Shown: positions 8,196 to 17,069, counted from the first letter of the stretch. The stretch is 24,987 nucleotides of DNA from JBMYQA01 sp049600855 (GCA_049600855.1 JBMYQA010000062.1:1-24987); one strand, 5' to 3'. Notes: generated by a model not told the origin, from the sequence alone. Made by a program: numbers and translations.

Positions 8196-10131
8196 TTTTT
8201 TCGTAAAGCATGTTTTTATCGAAAGGTTTGGAAATGTAATCATCCATGCCCGCAGCTAAACATTTTTCTGCTTCTCCTTTAAGGGCAGAGGCCGTCATGG
8301 CAACAATGGGAATGTTGCTTTTGGGCGGAACTAGCTCTTTGCGAATAATTTGAGTAGCTTCATAGCCATCTAATTCAGGCATATGCACGTCCATAAGTAT
8401 GAGTGCGTAATTCTTGTCTTTGAGCATTTCAACGGCCAATCTGCCATTTTCAGCAATATCAACCTCATAGTCCCACTGATTGAGTAAAGTGACGACTAAC
8501 ATTTGGTTGACATCGTTATCTTCTGCTAATAAAATGCGCTTATTCGCTCCTTTTGAAATTTGTCCGTTTGCCATTTTTGAGTCATTAGTCTCCATAGAGG
8601 CAATCTCTTGCTCTTTATTCTTTTTATACCAGATTTCAAATGAGAAGGTACTTCCTTTGCCAAGTTCACTTTCAAGATACATCTTTCCATCTTGAAGTTC
8701 AACCAAGTTTTTACAAATTGATAGTCCTAATCCCGTACCTCCAAACTTTCTGGTCGTATCTCCTGAAGCTTGTGTAAAAATGGAGAAAATATAATCAAAC
8801 TTATCGCGAGGAATGCCAATACCTGTATCTTTTACCCAAAAGCGTATTTTAATGCGGTCAGTAGTTTCTTCGAGTAGTTTACCTCCAATCGTTACAGAAC
8901 CCTCAATGGTAAACTTAATGGCATTGCTAAACAGGTTCAAGATAATTTGATGAAAGCGCACAGAGTCGCCAATAAAGGTGCTTGGCAAATCGGATGACAA
9001 TTCTTTTTTAACTGTGAGTTTTTTTTCTTCCCATTTTGGTTTAAGGCTAGCAATGACTGTATCCACCTCGCGTTCAAGATTGACCACACTTTCCTCTAAA
9101 ATCAATTTCCCTGCTTCAATTTTAGAAAGATCGAGAATATCATTAATAATGACCAATAAATTATCGGCAGAAGATTTAATGATATCGAGGTATTTTTGTT
9201 GTATCGAATCTAACTGAGTCGATTTGAGTAAATCTGCCATGCCAATTACGCCATTCATTGGCGTACGGATTTCATGACTCATATTGGCTAAAAATTGTTC
9301 TTTCACTTTTGCCGAATACTCCGCATGTTCTTTTGCAGTAGTGAGGGCTTCGTTTTGCTGTTGGATTTGGGAAATCATTTCATTGAAGCCATGAGCTAGA
9401 GTACCAATTTCATCGGTTCGTTCTTCGCCTTGTACACGGATGGAAAAATCTTTATCCAAGGATATTTTTCGAGTGGTTGAGGCTAAGCCGAGAATAGGTT
9501 TGGAGATGATGCGTTGCAGTTGTGAAGAAATAAAATAGGTTACTACAATAGTTGCCAAAAACATGAGTAAAAATATCCCTGAAAGTCGGGTATAGCGTTC
9601 ATAGATTGCGTCAAGCGTTGTTTTTAGATATATCGTACCGTACTTTTCATTTTCTGAACGAATGGGCACGTACACTTCTAACGTATTCGCAGATAACTGG
9701 AACAGTTGGGCACTTTCCTTGTACTCAGGCATGAAATTGCTCTTTAACTTCACAGGATTGTTAAAGAGAATACGACTAATTTCACTTGGATCATTCCGCA
9801 TAGCCTCATCTACTAAGGAATAGTCGTAATCTACGAAGAGTTTGTTATCGCGGTCAAATACACAGCCATAAACCACTTGATCTTCCACCATTAACAGGCG
9901 ATACAAATCTTGTTTAACAGGAGTTTTGGCAAAGGCACCTAGAGAAGCGGTACTATTATTACCAATGAGGTTGGCGAGTTGAAGGGTATCACTGGTAATT
10001 TTATTTTTGAAGTAGAAAAAGTCAAAACCTAAGAAAATCGCAAAAGCCAAAAAGAGAGAGACCGTACTTACAAAAACGGTAATGAGGATGATCTTAAAGC
10101 GAATAGATGCGTTTCTTATTTTTTGAATCAT
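8176..10131 (-). CDS. CHASE8-HAMP hybrid histidine kinase with receiver
   Basis: This 651-residue membrane sensor has, in order: a transmembrane helix (about 13-36); a periplasmic region of about 150 residues with CHASE8 features (LANLIGNNSTASLGAF at 52-67, then YGCVFDRDNKLFVDYDY); a second helix (about 183-202); HAMP (about 203-256); HisKA with His286 in ANMSHEIRTPMNGVIGM; HATPase with the N box around Asn399 and Asn403, DTGIGIP at 435-441 and GGTGLGLSI at 464-472; and a C-terminal receiver with phospho-acceptor Asp581, Thr613 and Lys635. No Hpt or DNA-binding domain is present, so phosphate must pass to other proteins. Its start overlaps the YfiR gene by four bases (ATGA), a sign of translational coupling. 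In Pseudomonas YfiN the same CHASE8-HAMP input drives a GGDEF cyclase and is held off by YfiR, so YfiR is the likely repressor here. Confidence 0.93.
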   Translation of the reverse strand: MIQKIRNASIRFKIILITVFVSTVSLFLAFAIFLGFDFFYFKNKITSDTLQLANLIGNNSTASLGAFAKTPVKQDLYRLLMVEDQVVYGCVFDRDNKLFVDYDYSLVDEAMRNDPSEISRILFNNPVKLKSNFMPEYKESAQLFQLSANTLEVYVPIRSENEKYGTIYLKTTLDAIYERYTRLSGIFLLMFLATIVVTYFISSQLQRIISKPILGLASTTRKISLDKDFSIRVQGEERTDEIGTLAHGFNEMISQIQQQNEALTTAKEHAEYSAKVKEQFLANMSHEIRTPMNGVIGMADLLKSTQLDSIQQKYLDIIKSSADNLLVIINDILDLSKIEAGKLILEESVVNLEREVDTVIASLKPKWEEKKLTVKKELSSDLPSTFIGDSVRFHQIILNLFSNAIKFTIEGSVTIGGKLLEETTDRIKIRFWVKDTGIGIPRDKFDYIFSIFTQASGDTTRKFGGTGLGLSICKNLVELQDGKMYLESELGKGSTFSFEIWYKKNKEQEIASMETNDSKMANGQISKGANKRILLAEDNDVNQMLVVTLLNQWDYEVDIAENGRLAVEMLKDKNYALILMDVHMPELDGYEATQIIRKELVPPKSNIPIVAMTASALKGEAEKCLAAGMDDYISKPFDKNMLYEKIARLVN

Positions 10132-10757
10132 GGATTTTCTGTTGGTACAATCTCATTGGCAATATTGAGCAAACGGTTATCGAGAATAACACCCTGATCA
10201 CTTGCAGCATCCCAATTTACATTAAAGGTGTAATCTTCCAAAATATTTATGATTCCTCCTTTTTTGCAAAAACTATCGATGCCATCACCCATAGTGAGTA
10301 CGGCTGACTTTTTAAAGTTAAAACTATTGATGTATTCTACAATCTTCTGGATGTTATTTCGCTCAGATTTACTGATAAAAATGATGTGAGAGCCCCGTAA
10401 GTTTCTGATATCAGAAGCTCTCCGTACTTCGAAATAGTACTTTCCTTGTACTGATCTACCTCGCAATACATTTTCAATAACTTCACCAAATGGGTCAGAT
10501 CCTAAAATAGTCAAAATAATTTTATTTTGCTTACGATCAAACATCCGCTCTGGCCAAACACAGTGGCGAGCAAAGTTAAGGATTAAACCAGCTTTGATTT
10601 CATATTCCGTGTATTGTGCTTTAGCCTCATTCGGACTGCCCGCAAATAGTATGAGGGCTAAGCAGAAAGTGGATATAATATGTTTCGCTATTGTTTTCAA
10701 GCTTGAGTTATTTGATCTAATTAATCGAAACCACCTAGAAAAAATTGACAGTTTCAT
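10128..10757 (-). CDS. YfiR-family (DUF4154) periplasmic protein
   Basis: The protein belongs to the YfiR/DUF4154 family. The domain begins YTEYEIKAGLILNFARHCVWP, split here as YTEYEIKAG and LILNFARHCVWP, and ends with the family signature KGGIINILEDYTFNVNWDAA then LLNIANEIV. In Pseudomonas YfiR is a periplasmic repressor of the CHASE8 receptor YfiN, released by redox or envelope signals. I prefer the ATG at 10757 (209 residues): it gives a leader with a hydrophobic core, STFCLALILFAG, and clears the stop of the upstream gene by 25 bases. The ATG at 10802 would add 15 residues and overlap that gene by 20 bases. The mature part has two Cys (66 and 164), against four forming two disulphides in Pseudomonas YfiR. 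It overlaps the kinase start by four bases. Confidence 0.9.
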   Translation of the reverse strand: MKLSIFSRWFRLIRSNNSSLKTIAKHIISTFCLALILFAGSPNEAKAQYTEYEIKAGLILNFARHCVWPERMFDRKQNKIILTILGSDPFGEVIENVLRGRSVQGKYYFEVRRASDIRNLRGSHIIFISKSERNNIQKIVEYINSFNFKKSAVLTMGDGIDSFCKKGGIINILEDYTFNVNWDAASDQGVILDNRLLNIANEIVPTENP

Positions 10758-10782
10758 GATGTTGCTAATTGTTAATTGGAAA

Positions 10783-13026
10783 CTAGAGCTGACTTTCCTC
10801 ATAGAGATAAATCGTGATTGTATTCAGTGCCTCACCCATGTCTTTCCTTTTCTTTAGTTGATGATTCATAACTGATCGTACACTAAAAAAATCAAGGATG
10901 GCATTTACGCGCTCATTGGCTAGTTCTCCGCCATTTGAGGGATAAGATAGCTCTAATCTTAACTCGTTATCAGTTTTTAGTAGTTCTCCAAGTTTATTTA
11001 ATTCTTGTTGCGTTTCTTCATTTATCAGTGCTTCATCAGCATTAAAGAGCACAGAATGACTCAGGACTAACTTGCGGTTATTTTTAATGCTGCCTGCAAA
11101 AACAATGTCTTTTCTTAATACGGGGCGTTCGAGTTGCCTCAAGTCTTGAAGTGTCCCATTATTGATAATGTCGTTGATTCGTTCAACAATGGGCGTATAG
11201 TAAGGATCGGGCCCTGTTTTAGATGGAAATGGTGTTGTATCATCTAATTGATTCAATGGTGTCGTCTTTTTTTGTACATCTTGAGCATCAATAATTCGGG
11301 CAATAATGATATCTAACGCATCGTACCTTGATGAGCGGCCTTCAGGAGCTTCATCAATTCTTTTTAAGGAATAATCAGACGATTTTACATTGGGCTTTTC
11401 ACCTATCTTTTGTCCAAATAAATTGAAAGACTCAATAACGATGTGTTTATTTAATTCGTACGAATAGGCTTCCTCCGGTAAAGTGATGTCAATGGTATGA
11501 TCATAATCATCTCCTGTTAAAATATGCACTTCATAGGTTTTTCTTGGAGCAAGTATCATGAAATACTCACCAGTTTCTAAGTCAGGGTTATATACATACG
11601 ATTGTTCTTCGTGCGTATGTTTATCATACACTTTCAAGCGCGCTTCTACTAACTTATTATCCTTTTCAATGGTGAGTTTTCCTTTCACCATAACCATTGG
11701 GTTACTCTTCTCTGGCTTAAAGATGGAAATAATATCAGTAGAGCCGATGGATTGAATTTCATTTCGATTTGAAGATAAAAAGGAATACTTTCCATCGGTA
11801 CGTTGCACAAAGTAATCGTCATCAAAAGTGCTATTGATGGGATAACCCAGGTTGACAGGTTTATTCCATTGGGTATAGTTTTTTATCCGCTTACTTTGAA
11901 AAATATCTAGTCCTCCCATGGAGTTATGGCCATCAGAACTGAAATAAAAGTACTTTTCTCCAGGAAGCATGAACGGATTATCCTCGTCGTATTTGGTATT
12001 AATGGTGGGGCCTAAGTTGATCGGAGTTCCCCAATCTTTGCCATCTTGAAGGGAAACGTAAAGATCAAAGCCTCCATAACCATTTGGGCGATTGCTCGCA
12101 AAGTAGATGGCTTTCCCATTTTCAGCGAAACAAGCGCCTCTTTCATCATATCGCGAATTAATGGTAGAACTGAGTTTTTTAGGCGGAGTCCATCGTGAGC
12201 CTCTATATTTTGAAATGTAGAGATCGCCATTATTCAAATCGCTGCCGATGAATAAGAGCAATTCCGAACCGTTAGATCGGAACGAGAGCGGAATGACCTT
12301 CTTGCCTTTGAGCCCCTGTGGGTAAGGAAAATCCCAACTAATTCCTCTTGGGTAAGCCATAAACACATCTTCATGACCACTCTGTAATTCTTTAGGGATA
12401 AATATATTTTTAGGATTTATGACCAAGTCTACCGTCTCAGTAGGTCGATCAGAACTAAACATGAGTAATTGACCATTTGGACGTACTAGTGGAGCATAAT
12501 CGTTAAAAGAAGTGTTGGTAGGCGGGCTAGCAATTTCAACTTCTACTTCTTTTTCATCCATCTTCAGAATTTCGATGCCATTATAGCACATCTCAATGAG
12601 GCGTTCTGTATCAATAAATACCAGATTGAAGTTACGTTCATCCTTTTTATAGGATTCGAACATATCGATGGCTGCCTCAAATTTATAGGTGTAGTGGTAG
12701 AGCCTGCCGAGGTAATAGTACACTTCTGGTGGCACCTTTTCATTTCGGTATTTTAGTGCATATTGTAGGTATTCAATGGCTTGCTCCTTTTGGTTAGGGG
12801 AATGGTAATAACAAAGCCCCAACTTATATTTTAAGTAAGGAGCGTTGAAAATTCGCCCTTCTAAGTTTTTATAATTCTCTAAGGCCGCACCGTAATCTTG
12901 ATTGTTAAAAAGGTTTTCCGCCAAAATCATTTGGGGATCATCTTCTAACGATTGCCCGAAAGAGAATAAGCTTAATGCCATAAAATAGCATAAACCCAAG
13001 AATATTTTAAATTTTGTTTTTGACAT
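10783..13026 (-). CDS. TPR-PD40 envelope protein with degenerate OmpA-like C-terminus
   Basis: This is a secreted protein of 747 residues from the ATG at 13026, chosen because it gives a clean signal peptide (FLGLCYFMALSLFSFGQ). An ATG at 13092 would add 22 residues and a second hydrophobic stretch. After a TPR-like region (about 35-130) come about five PD40 propeller repeats (about 173-433), such as YFASNRPNGYGGFDLY and YFYFSSDGHNSMGGLDIF. A beta domain follows (MVKGKLTIEKDN and on), like the carboxypeptidase regulatory fold. The last 90 residues fit an OmpA-like domain (VLFNADEALINEETQQEL), but the usual GHTDxxG loop reads SYPSNGG, without the peptidoglycan-binding Asp. It is the first gene of the operon with yfiR and the kinase, the place where an OmpA-type YfiB-like partner would be expected. 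Confidence 0.82.
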   Translation of the reverse strand: MSKTKFKIFLGLCYFMALSLFSFGQSLEDDPQMILAENLFNNQDYGAALENYKNLEGRIFNAPYLKYKLGLCYYHSPNQKEQAIEYLQYALKYRNEKVPPEVYYYLGRLYHYTYKFEAAIDMFESYKKDERNFNLVFIDTERLIEMCYNGIEILKMDEKEVEVEIASPPTNTSFNDYAPLVRPNGQLLMFSSDRPTETVDLVINPKNIFIPKELQSGHEDVFMAYPRGISWDFPYPQGLKGKKVIPLSFRSNGSELLLFIGSDLNNGDLYISKYRGSRWTPPKKLSSTINSRYDERGACFAENGKAIYFASNRPNGYGGFDLYVSLQDGKDWGTPINLGPTINTKYDEDNPFMLPGEKYFYFSSDGHNSMGGLDIFQSKRIKNYTQWNKPVNLGYPINSTFDDDYFVQRTDGKYSFLSSNRNEIQSIGSTDIISIFKPEKSNPMVMVKGKLTIEKDNKLVEARLKVYDKHTHEEQSYVYNPDLETGEYFMILAPRKTYEVHILTGDDYDHTIDITLPEEAYSYELNKHIVIESFNLFGQKIGEKPNVKSSDYSLKRIDEAPEGRSSRYDALDIIIARIIDAQDVQKKTTPLNQLDDTTPFPSKTGPDPYYTPIVERINDIINNGTLQDLRQLERPVLRKDIVFAGSIKNNRKLVLSHSVLFNADEALINEETQQELNKLGELLKTDNELRLELSYPSNGGELANERVNAILDFFSVRSVMNHQLKKRKDMGEALNTITIYLYEESQL

Positions 13027-13352
13027 GCTAACGAACAAAATGACGATAAAAATATTGCGTAGTCGCTTTTGATAGTATTGTTCATTAGGCAAAGGAAACC
13101 ATAACCACTCTAATTGGAGAGAAACCCTTTATCCCATTCTAATTTATGACTTCAAAGTTAATCAAATTAACGAAATAACGTTGTTAGCCAAGCAAATAAG
13201 CTTTAATTCGAAGCTTGTATTGATTAAAAAGGTTTAATTGATGTTAATTGATTGCGACTAGAAATTTAAAGTAGTACGATTAGATTGATGAAAACATTGT
13301 ATGTTGCAGAGAGTATTATTCCCAATAATCGGGAGTTTATAGTAGGACGACC
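13027..13352. other. Intergenic region upstream of the YfiR-type operon
   Basis: These 326 bases lie between the propeller gene (ending at 13353) and the operon start. TAACTTTG on the minus strand (13153-13160) matches the -7 TAnnTTTG consensus and would give a leader of about 120 nt, but no TTG box lies at the usual distance. I see no convincing terminator behind the propeller gene; a four- to five-base inverted repeat near 13317-13334 is too weak. A 22-codon plus-strand frame at 13288-13356 has no further support. Confidence 0.4.
13153..13160 (-). promoter_or_regulatory. Candidate -7 box for the PD40/YfiR/kinase operon
   Basis: TAACTTTG on the minus strand matches TAnnTTTG exactly, 127 bases upstream of the chosen start. 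The -33 TTTG element is not seen at the normal spacing, so the assignment is weak. Confidence 0.28.
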
Positions 13353-14594
13353 TTAGAAGGTACCAGAAGCATCAAACTTCATAATGAGCACATCTACACC
13401 ACTGACTACTTTAGCATCTGTGGTTCCTACAACAATGAGTCCTCCATCTTTTGCTTCCACAATATCAAATGCTTGCTGGTTATGTTCGCCTCCAATGGAG
13501 CGTTCCCATACCTTATCTCCATTTGGGGTCATCTTTACTAAAAATATATTTAATTTTTCTGTACTGATATTTTCATAATCTTCATTGGCTTCAAACACTT
13601 CAGTGTAACCAGCCATCACGATATTGCCATCTGTAGTTTCAATGAGTGCAAACGCTTCATCTGTGCTGAGGCCACCAAAGTTTTTACTCCAGAGCTGTTT
13701 GCCCATATTGTCGATTTTGACTACCCAAGCATCAAGGCTTGCCACGGCAAAAGAGTAGGTATAACCGCCTAATAAGTAACCTCCATCAGAAGTGGCAATA
13801 ATGGTATTTCCCATTTCATTATTCTTTCCACCATAAGCATTTTTCCATGCTACCGTGCCATCTGTTGTAATGTGTAAGGTCATGATATCCCAACGGCCTT
13901 TGCTAAAGCCTTCTTCATAACCAACGCCTTCGGTATTGCCAACTATAGTAAAGCCATCTCCATTACGAATGATGTCGATTCCTTGCTCGTTGCCACTTTC
14001 CCCATAGGTTTTATTCCAAACTTCGTCACCATTTTTATTAATACGGACAACTAGGATATCACTAGCAGCGTCGTCACTAGTAGAAATGGTTGTTCCTACA
14101 AGCATGTAACCGTCTTCGGTTTCTAATACAGCATTTGCTTCGTCAATCGTTTCCTCTCCGCCAAAGGTTTTATTCCACAACTCTTCTCCTTGGGCATTAA
14201 CCTTAATCGCCCACATATCTTTTATATCGGGAGAATAACCGTAAGAATCGGAGTGGCCGACAACTAGGAAACCGCCGTCTTTGGTTGCGATGATGTCATT
14301 CGCTTCATCGGTTTCGTCTTCACCATAGGTTTTTTGCCAGAGAGTTTCTCCACTACTATTTACTCTTACTAGAAGCATGTCGGTATCACCCATTCCATAA
14401 GAGGCACTTCTACCAGCCACCAGAAATCCTCCGTCTGATAACTTGACTACTTTTCGTGCTGCGTCAAAACTTTTTCCACCGATGACTCTATGAAAAGAGC
14501 TCGTCGCTTTTTTTGTTGTGTTTTTTTTATGGTTAGCAAGGGCGGCTGTACTTACGAATAAGAGGGCCAAAAGAGTCACATAAACAATTCTCAT
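13353..14594 (-). CDS. Secreted seven-repeat beta-propeller protein
   Basis: This 413-residue protein has a signal peptide (VYVTLLALLFVSTAALA) and then seven repeats of about 50-58 residues that fill it to the C-terminus. Each repeat follows the pattern DGGFLVVG, then a variable loop, DxxLVRVNxxGxxLW, and (N/K)KTYGG. Seven units fit one closed seven-bladed propeller. The fold usually serves binding or display. There is no catalytic motif, no C-terminal sorting domain of the type IX secretion system and no lipobox Cys, so periplasmic or surface location is uncertain. The start ATG at 14594 is fixed by the signal peptide. The gene stands alone between the YfiR-type operon and the divergent pdeM gene. 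Loop lengths vary most in repeats 4 and 6. Confidence 0.8.
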   Translation of the reverse strand: MRIVYVTLLALLFVSTAALANHKKNTTKKATSSFHRVIGGKSFDAARKVVKLSDGGFLVAGRSASYGMGDTDMLLVRVNSSGETLWQKTYGEDETDEANDIIATKDGGFLVVGHSDSYGYSPDIKDMWAIKVNAQGEELWNKTFGGEETIDEANAVLETEDGYMLVGTTISTSDDAASDILVVRINKNGDEVWNKTYGESGNEQGIDIIRNGDGFTIVGNTEGVGYEEGFSKGRWDIMTLHITTDGTVAWKNAYGGKNNEMGNTIIATSDGGYLLGGYTYSFAVASLDAWVVKIDNMGKQLWSKNFGGLSTDEAFALIETTDGNIVMAGYTEVFEANEDYENISTEKLNIFLVKMTPNGDKVWERSIGGEHNQQAFDIVEAKDGGLIVVGTTDAKVVSGVDVLIMKFDASGTF

Positions 14595-14810
14595 TCTTCT
14601 AGTAATTAAGTTAATTGGTCTGGTTATGTGTTAATTCAAGATGAACCACAATCATTTTGATTAACGAATAACTAGCAGTTTTAGGTTTGTTAATAGAAAG
14701 TGAAGGTTTAGGTTTTTCGATAAATCAGGAGTATTTCCTGACAAAAAGCCTTAAATATACCGCAAGCCCTAAACCATTATACCCAAATATAGCATTTGGC
14801 AAATCAAACT

Positions 14811-14839
14811 TTTGCTATTTATTTTACTATCTAACGTTG
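14811..14839 (+). promoter_or_regulatory. Candidate promoter for pdeM
   Basis: TTTG (14811-14814) and TAACGTTG (14832-14839, seven of eight matches to TAnnTTTG) are 17 nt apart. Transcription would begin about ten bases before the pdeM ATG at 14856, giving a very short leader. Confidence 0.35.
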
Positions 14840-14855
14840 TTCTTTACCAATTTGT

Positions 14856-15509
14856 ATGAATTTACATCAATTCCATGAGTTATTTAAACAACAAATATGC
14901 CTATTACCCGAAAAATGCCTGTTTTGGCCTGCAAAGGGAATGTTAATAATTGCTGATGTACACTTAGGGAAAGTGATGCATTTTCGAAAAGCAGGCATTC
15001 CTGTGCCTACTGCACTCATAAAAAGGGATTTAACGGCATTAAAAAAAGTGATTTTAGATTGGAATCCCAGCCGTGTAATCTTTTTAGGCGATTTGTTCCA
15101 CAGCCACCTGAATGCTGAGTGGCATTTATTTGAAGCATTTTTGGAGCAATTCCCTACCTGTTCTTTTGAGTTGGTATTAGGAAATCACGATGCCTATTCA
15201 GCAGATTTTATGCAAGCGAAGCTATCCGTTTATCAAGAGCACTTAGTGATTGATCCATTTGTATTTACACACATTCCGCTTGAGTTGCATGAAATTCCCG
15301 AAGGTGCCTACAATTTGAGTGGACATGTACATCCAAGTGTAAAATTGGTAGGGCAGGGGAGGCAACAGCTGCAATTGCCTTGTTTCTATTTTGGGGAGAA
15401 ACAGGGAATTCTTCCCGCATTTGGTGCATTTACAGGTTTTGTGCCGATTCAGGTTGGTAAAGGAGATACCGTATTTCCTATAGCAGAAGGGCGGGTAATG
15501 CAAGTCTAA
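14856..15509 (+). CDS. pdeM: Ligase-associated DNA damage response endonuclease PdeM
   Basis: This 217-residue calcineurin-like metallophosphoesterase has all the metal-binding motifs: Asp34 and His36 in IADVHLGK, Asp79 in FLGDLFHS, Asn110 and His111 in GNHDAY, His139 in FTHIP, and His157 and His159 in SGHVHP. The DVHLGK block followed by FRKAGIPVP is characteristic of PdeM, which is usually encoded with an ATP-dependent DNA ligase, an Lhr-type helicase and an exonuclease in a DNA repair cluster. None of these partners is in the window, so they must lie elsewhere or be absent. The protein is cytoplasmic, with no signal peptide. It is followed by an AraC-type regulator on the same strand. Confidence 0.88.
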   Translation: MNLHQFHELFKQQICLLPEKCLFWPAKGMLIIADVHLGKVMHFRKAGIPVPTALIKRDLTALKKVILDWNPSRVIFLGDLFHSHLNAEWHLFEAFLEQFPTCSFELVLGNHDAYSADFMQAKLSVYQEHLVIDPFVFTHIPLELHEIPEGAYNLSGHVHPSVKLVGQGRQQLQLPCFYFGEKQGILPAFGAFTGFVPIQVGKGDTVFPIAEGRVMQV

Positions 15510-15582
15510 ACGGGTTTTAGGCTATTAATTTATGGGCTTCTATGTATATTTATACAAATGCTTTATTTGTGCCCATCTGATC

Positions 15583-16524
15583 ATGATTATTAAGCAATTT
15601 CCAGATCTTACGTGGATAAAAGAACAAGCCAACTCCTTTTTTGAGCGCCAACGTTCTGTGGATGGCATTGTTTTACCTCATCGGGGCTGGCCGAGTGTTA
15701 TCTTGAACGCCACCACCCAAGAAGCGTATCGTCCTAATATTCGAGGTCCCATCTCAATTTTTATGAACATCCGTGGAAAATCGCGGTGTGGGGTTAATGG
15801 CAGGCTTGTTGGGGTAGCAGAAGATGATTTCTTTTTAACCAATCAACATGAATACTATACCTTAGAAATTGAGAGTAAAAGTCCTGTGGAGTTATTTAAT
15901 ATTCACTTTGGAGAGCATTTTACACAAAGCCTTTATGCGAGTTTGGTTACTAAAGCAGATCAATTATTAGATTTTAATGAAGAACAGCTACATACTCGTC
16001 CCATTACGTTCCAAAGCCGTTTGTATCGTAGAGATTCGATCTTTAATCAATTGATCACAGCGCTTTATCAAAATCATCAAGCGCAGTTTGACTCGTTGTT
16101 GTTTGAAGAGCAATTGACGAATCTATTAACTTATTTATTGAGTAAACATCGAGAAGAGTTACAGAAAATATTGCGTTTACCTTTAACCAAACAGGCTACG
16201 AAGGTGGAATTGTATAAGCGTTTGACCTTAGTAGTTGATTATATGAGAACTTATTTTTCGCAGCAACTTTCGTTGGATGAATTGGCGCAAGTAAGTTGTT
16301 TATCAAAACATCATTTCTTAAGGCTATTTAAAGTAGCTTTTGGGATTACACCACACCAATATATTTTGCAACTTCGAATGGATAAGGCTTGTCAGTTGCT
16401 AAAAAATAGTCGCTTGAGTATTCAAGAGATTGCAATGAGTGTAGGCTTTGAATACGCGAATTCATTTAGTCGATTATTCAAAAAGAAGATAGGCATTTAT
16501 CCAAATGCCTATCGGAATGCTTAA
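15583..16524 (+). CDS. AraC-family transcriptional regulator
   Basis: From the ATG at 15583 this is 313 residues; an upstream in-frame ATG at 15532 would add 17 residues with no sequence support. The N-terminal 180 or so residues form a beta-rich, cupin-like effector-binding region (ISIFMNIRGKSRCGVNGRLV and on). The last 100 residues are the double helix-turn-helix of the AraC/XylS family: LSLDELAQVSCLSKHHFLRL and LSIQEIAMSVGFEYANSFSR, followed by the typical GIYPNAYR ending. It probably activates a gene in response to a small molecule, but the neighbours do not show which. A short inverted repeat (ACAAAT at 15554-15559, ATTTGT at 15565-15570) ends 12 bases before the start and might be an autoregulatory site. 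Its stop faces the beta-barrel gene 11 bases away. Confidence 0.85.
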   Translation: MIIKQFPDLTWIKEQANSFFERQRSVDGIVLPHRGWPSVILNATTQEAYRPNIRGPISIFMNIRGKSRCGVNGRLVGVAEDDFFLTNQHEYYTLEIESKSPVELFNIHFGEHFTQSLYASLVTKADQLLDFNEEQLHTRPITFQSRLYRRDSIFNQLITALYQNHQAQFDSLLFEEQLTNLLTYLLSKHREELQKILRLPLTKQATKVELYKRLTLVVDYMRTYFSQQLSLDELAQVSCLSKHHFLRLFKVAFGITPHQYILQLRMDKACQLLKNSRLSIQEIAMSVGFEYANSFSRLFKKKIGIYPNAYRNA

Positions 16525-16535
16525 TACCAACTTGG

Positions 16536-17069
16536 TTAAAAGTTGTAGGCGATTTCTATACGCGGAACAAACTCAGTTCCATATAAATCATCCACTTGAT
16601 TATAGCTTAAGTTATAATACAAAAAGATGTTTAGGCTGATGACCTCATTTTGAGGAATGTGATAACCGAGTCCTGCTAAACCTGCTTGGCGCCAGCTTCG
16701 AATACCAAAAGGATCTTCAAAGCTTACGCGTTCGTATTCAGCAGCTAGTAAAATGTTTACGGGGAGTTTGCCTCTAGCAAATACCCTTCCTCCAAAGTTG
16801 TGCGATGAGCCTTCTACTAATCTAAAGTTAAACCATTGGTACGTCGCACCAAGTCCCATAGAAAATATCTCATTGAACTTATATCCCACATTAGGCGATA
16901 CGCCGAGCAAGAGGTATTGATTGGTTACATTAAAGTCTAATCCGCCAGAATAGTATAAGCGTTCCCCGAGTGGTACTTTCTCTTTATCGGTTTCGGTGTC
17001 GGTGGCGCTATTTTGGCCGTATGCTTGAAAAGTGGTTAATGCTAAAAATAAAACTAAGATTCTATACAT
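16536..17069 (-). CDS. Small outer-membrane beta-barrel protein
   Basis: This 177-residue protein has a signal peptide (ILVLFLALTTFQAYGQ). The mature part alternates polar and hydrophobic residues in strands separated by short turns: NQYLLLGVSPNVGYKFN, FSMGLGATYQWFNFRL, FGGRVFARGKLPVNILLAAE, and a last strand ending PRIEIAYNF. A terminal aromatic residue is the usual outer-membrane barrel ending recognised by the BAM complex. The number of strands suggests a small barrel of about eight strands. No transport or enzyme motif is seen. It is a single gene with a well-formed promoter upstream at 17181-17211. Confidence 0.75.
   Translation of the reverse strand: MYRILVLFLALTTFQAYGQNSATDTETDKEKVPLGERLYYSGGLDFNVTNQYLLLGVSPNVGYKFNEIFSMGLGATYQWFNFRLVEGSSHNFGGRVFARGKLPVNILLAAEYERVSFEDPFGIRSWRQAGLAGLGYHIPQNEVISLNIFLYYNLSYNQVDDLYGTEFVPRIEIAYNF

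Noticed and set aside
12012..12230. 72-codon minus-strand frame inside the PD40 gene
   Set aside because: It is an alternative frame of the PD40 repeats, which are clearly coding in the main frame.
13288..13356. 22-codon plus-strand frame upstream of the YfiR-type operon
   Set aside because: Too short, no start context, and it overlaps the end of the propeller gene.
14725..14741. TCAGGA/TCCTGA inverted repeat between the propeller and pdeM genes
   Set aside because: Six pairs with no T tract and no link to a promoter box; too weak to call.
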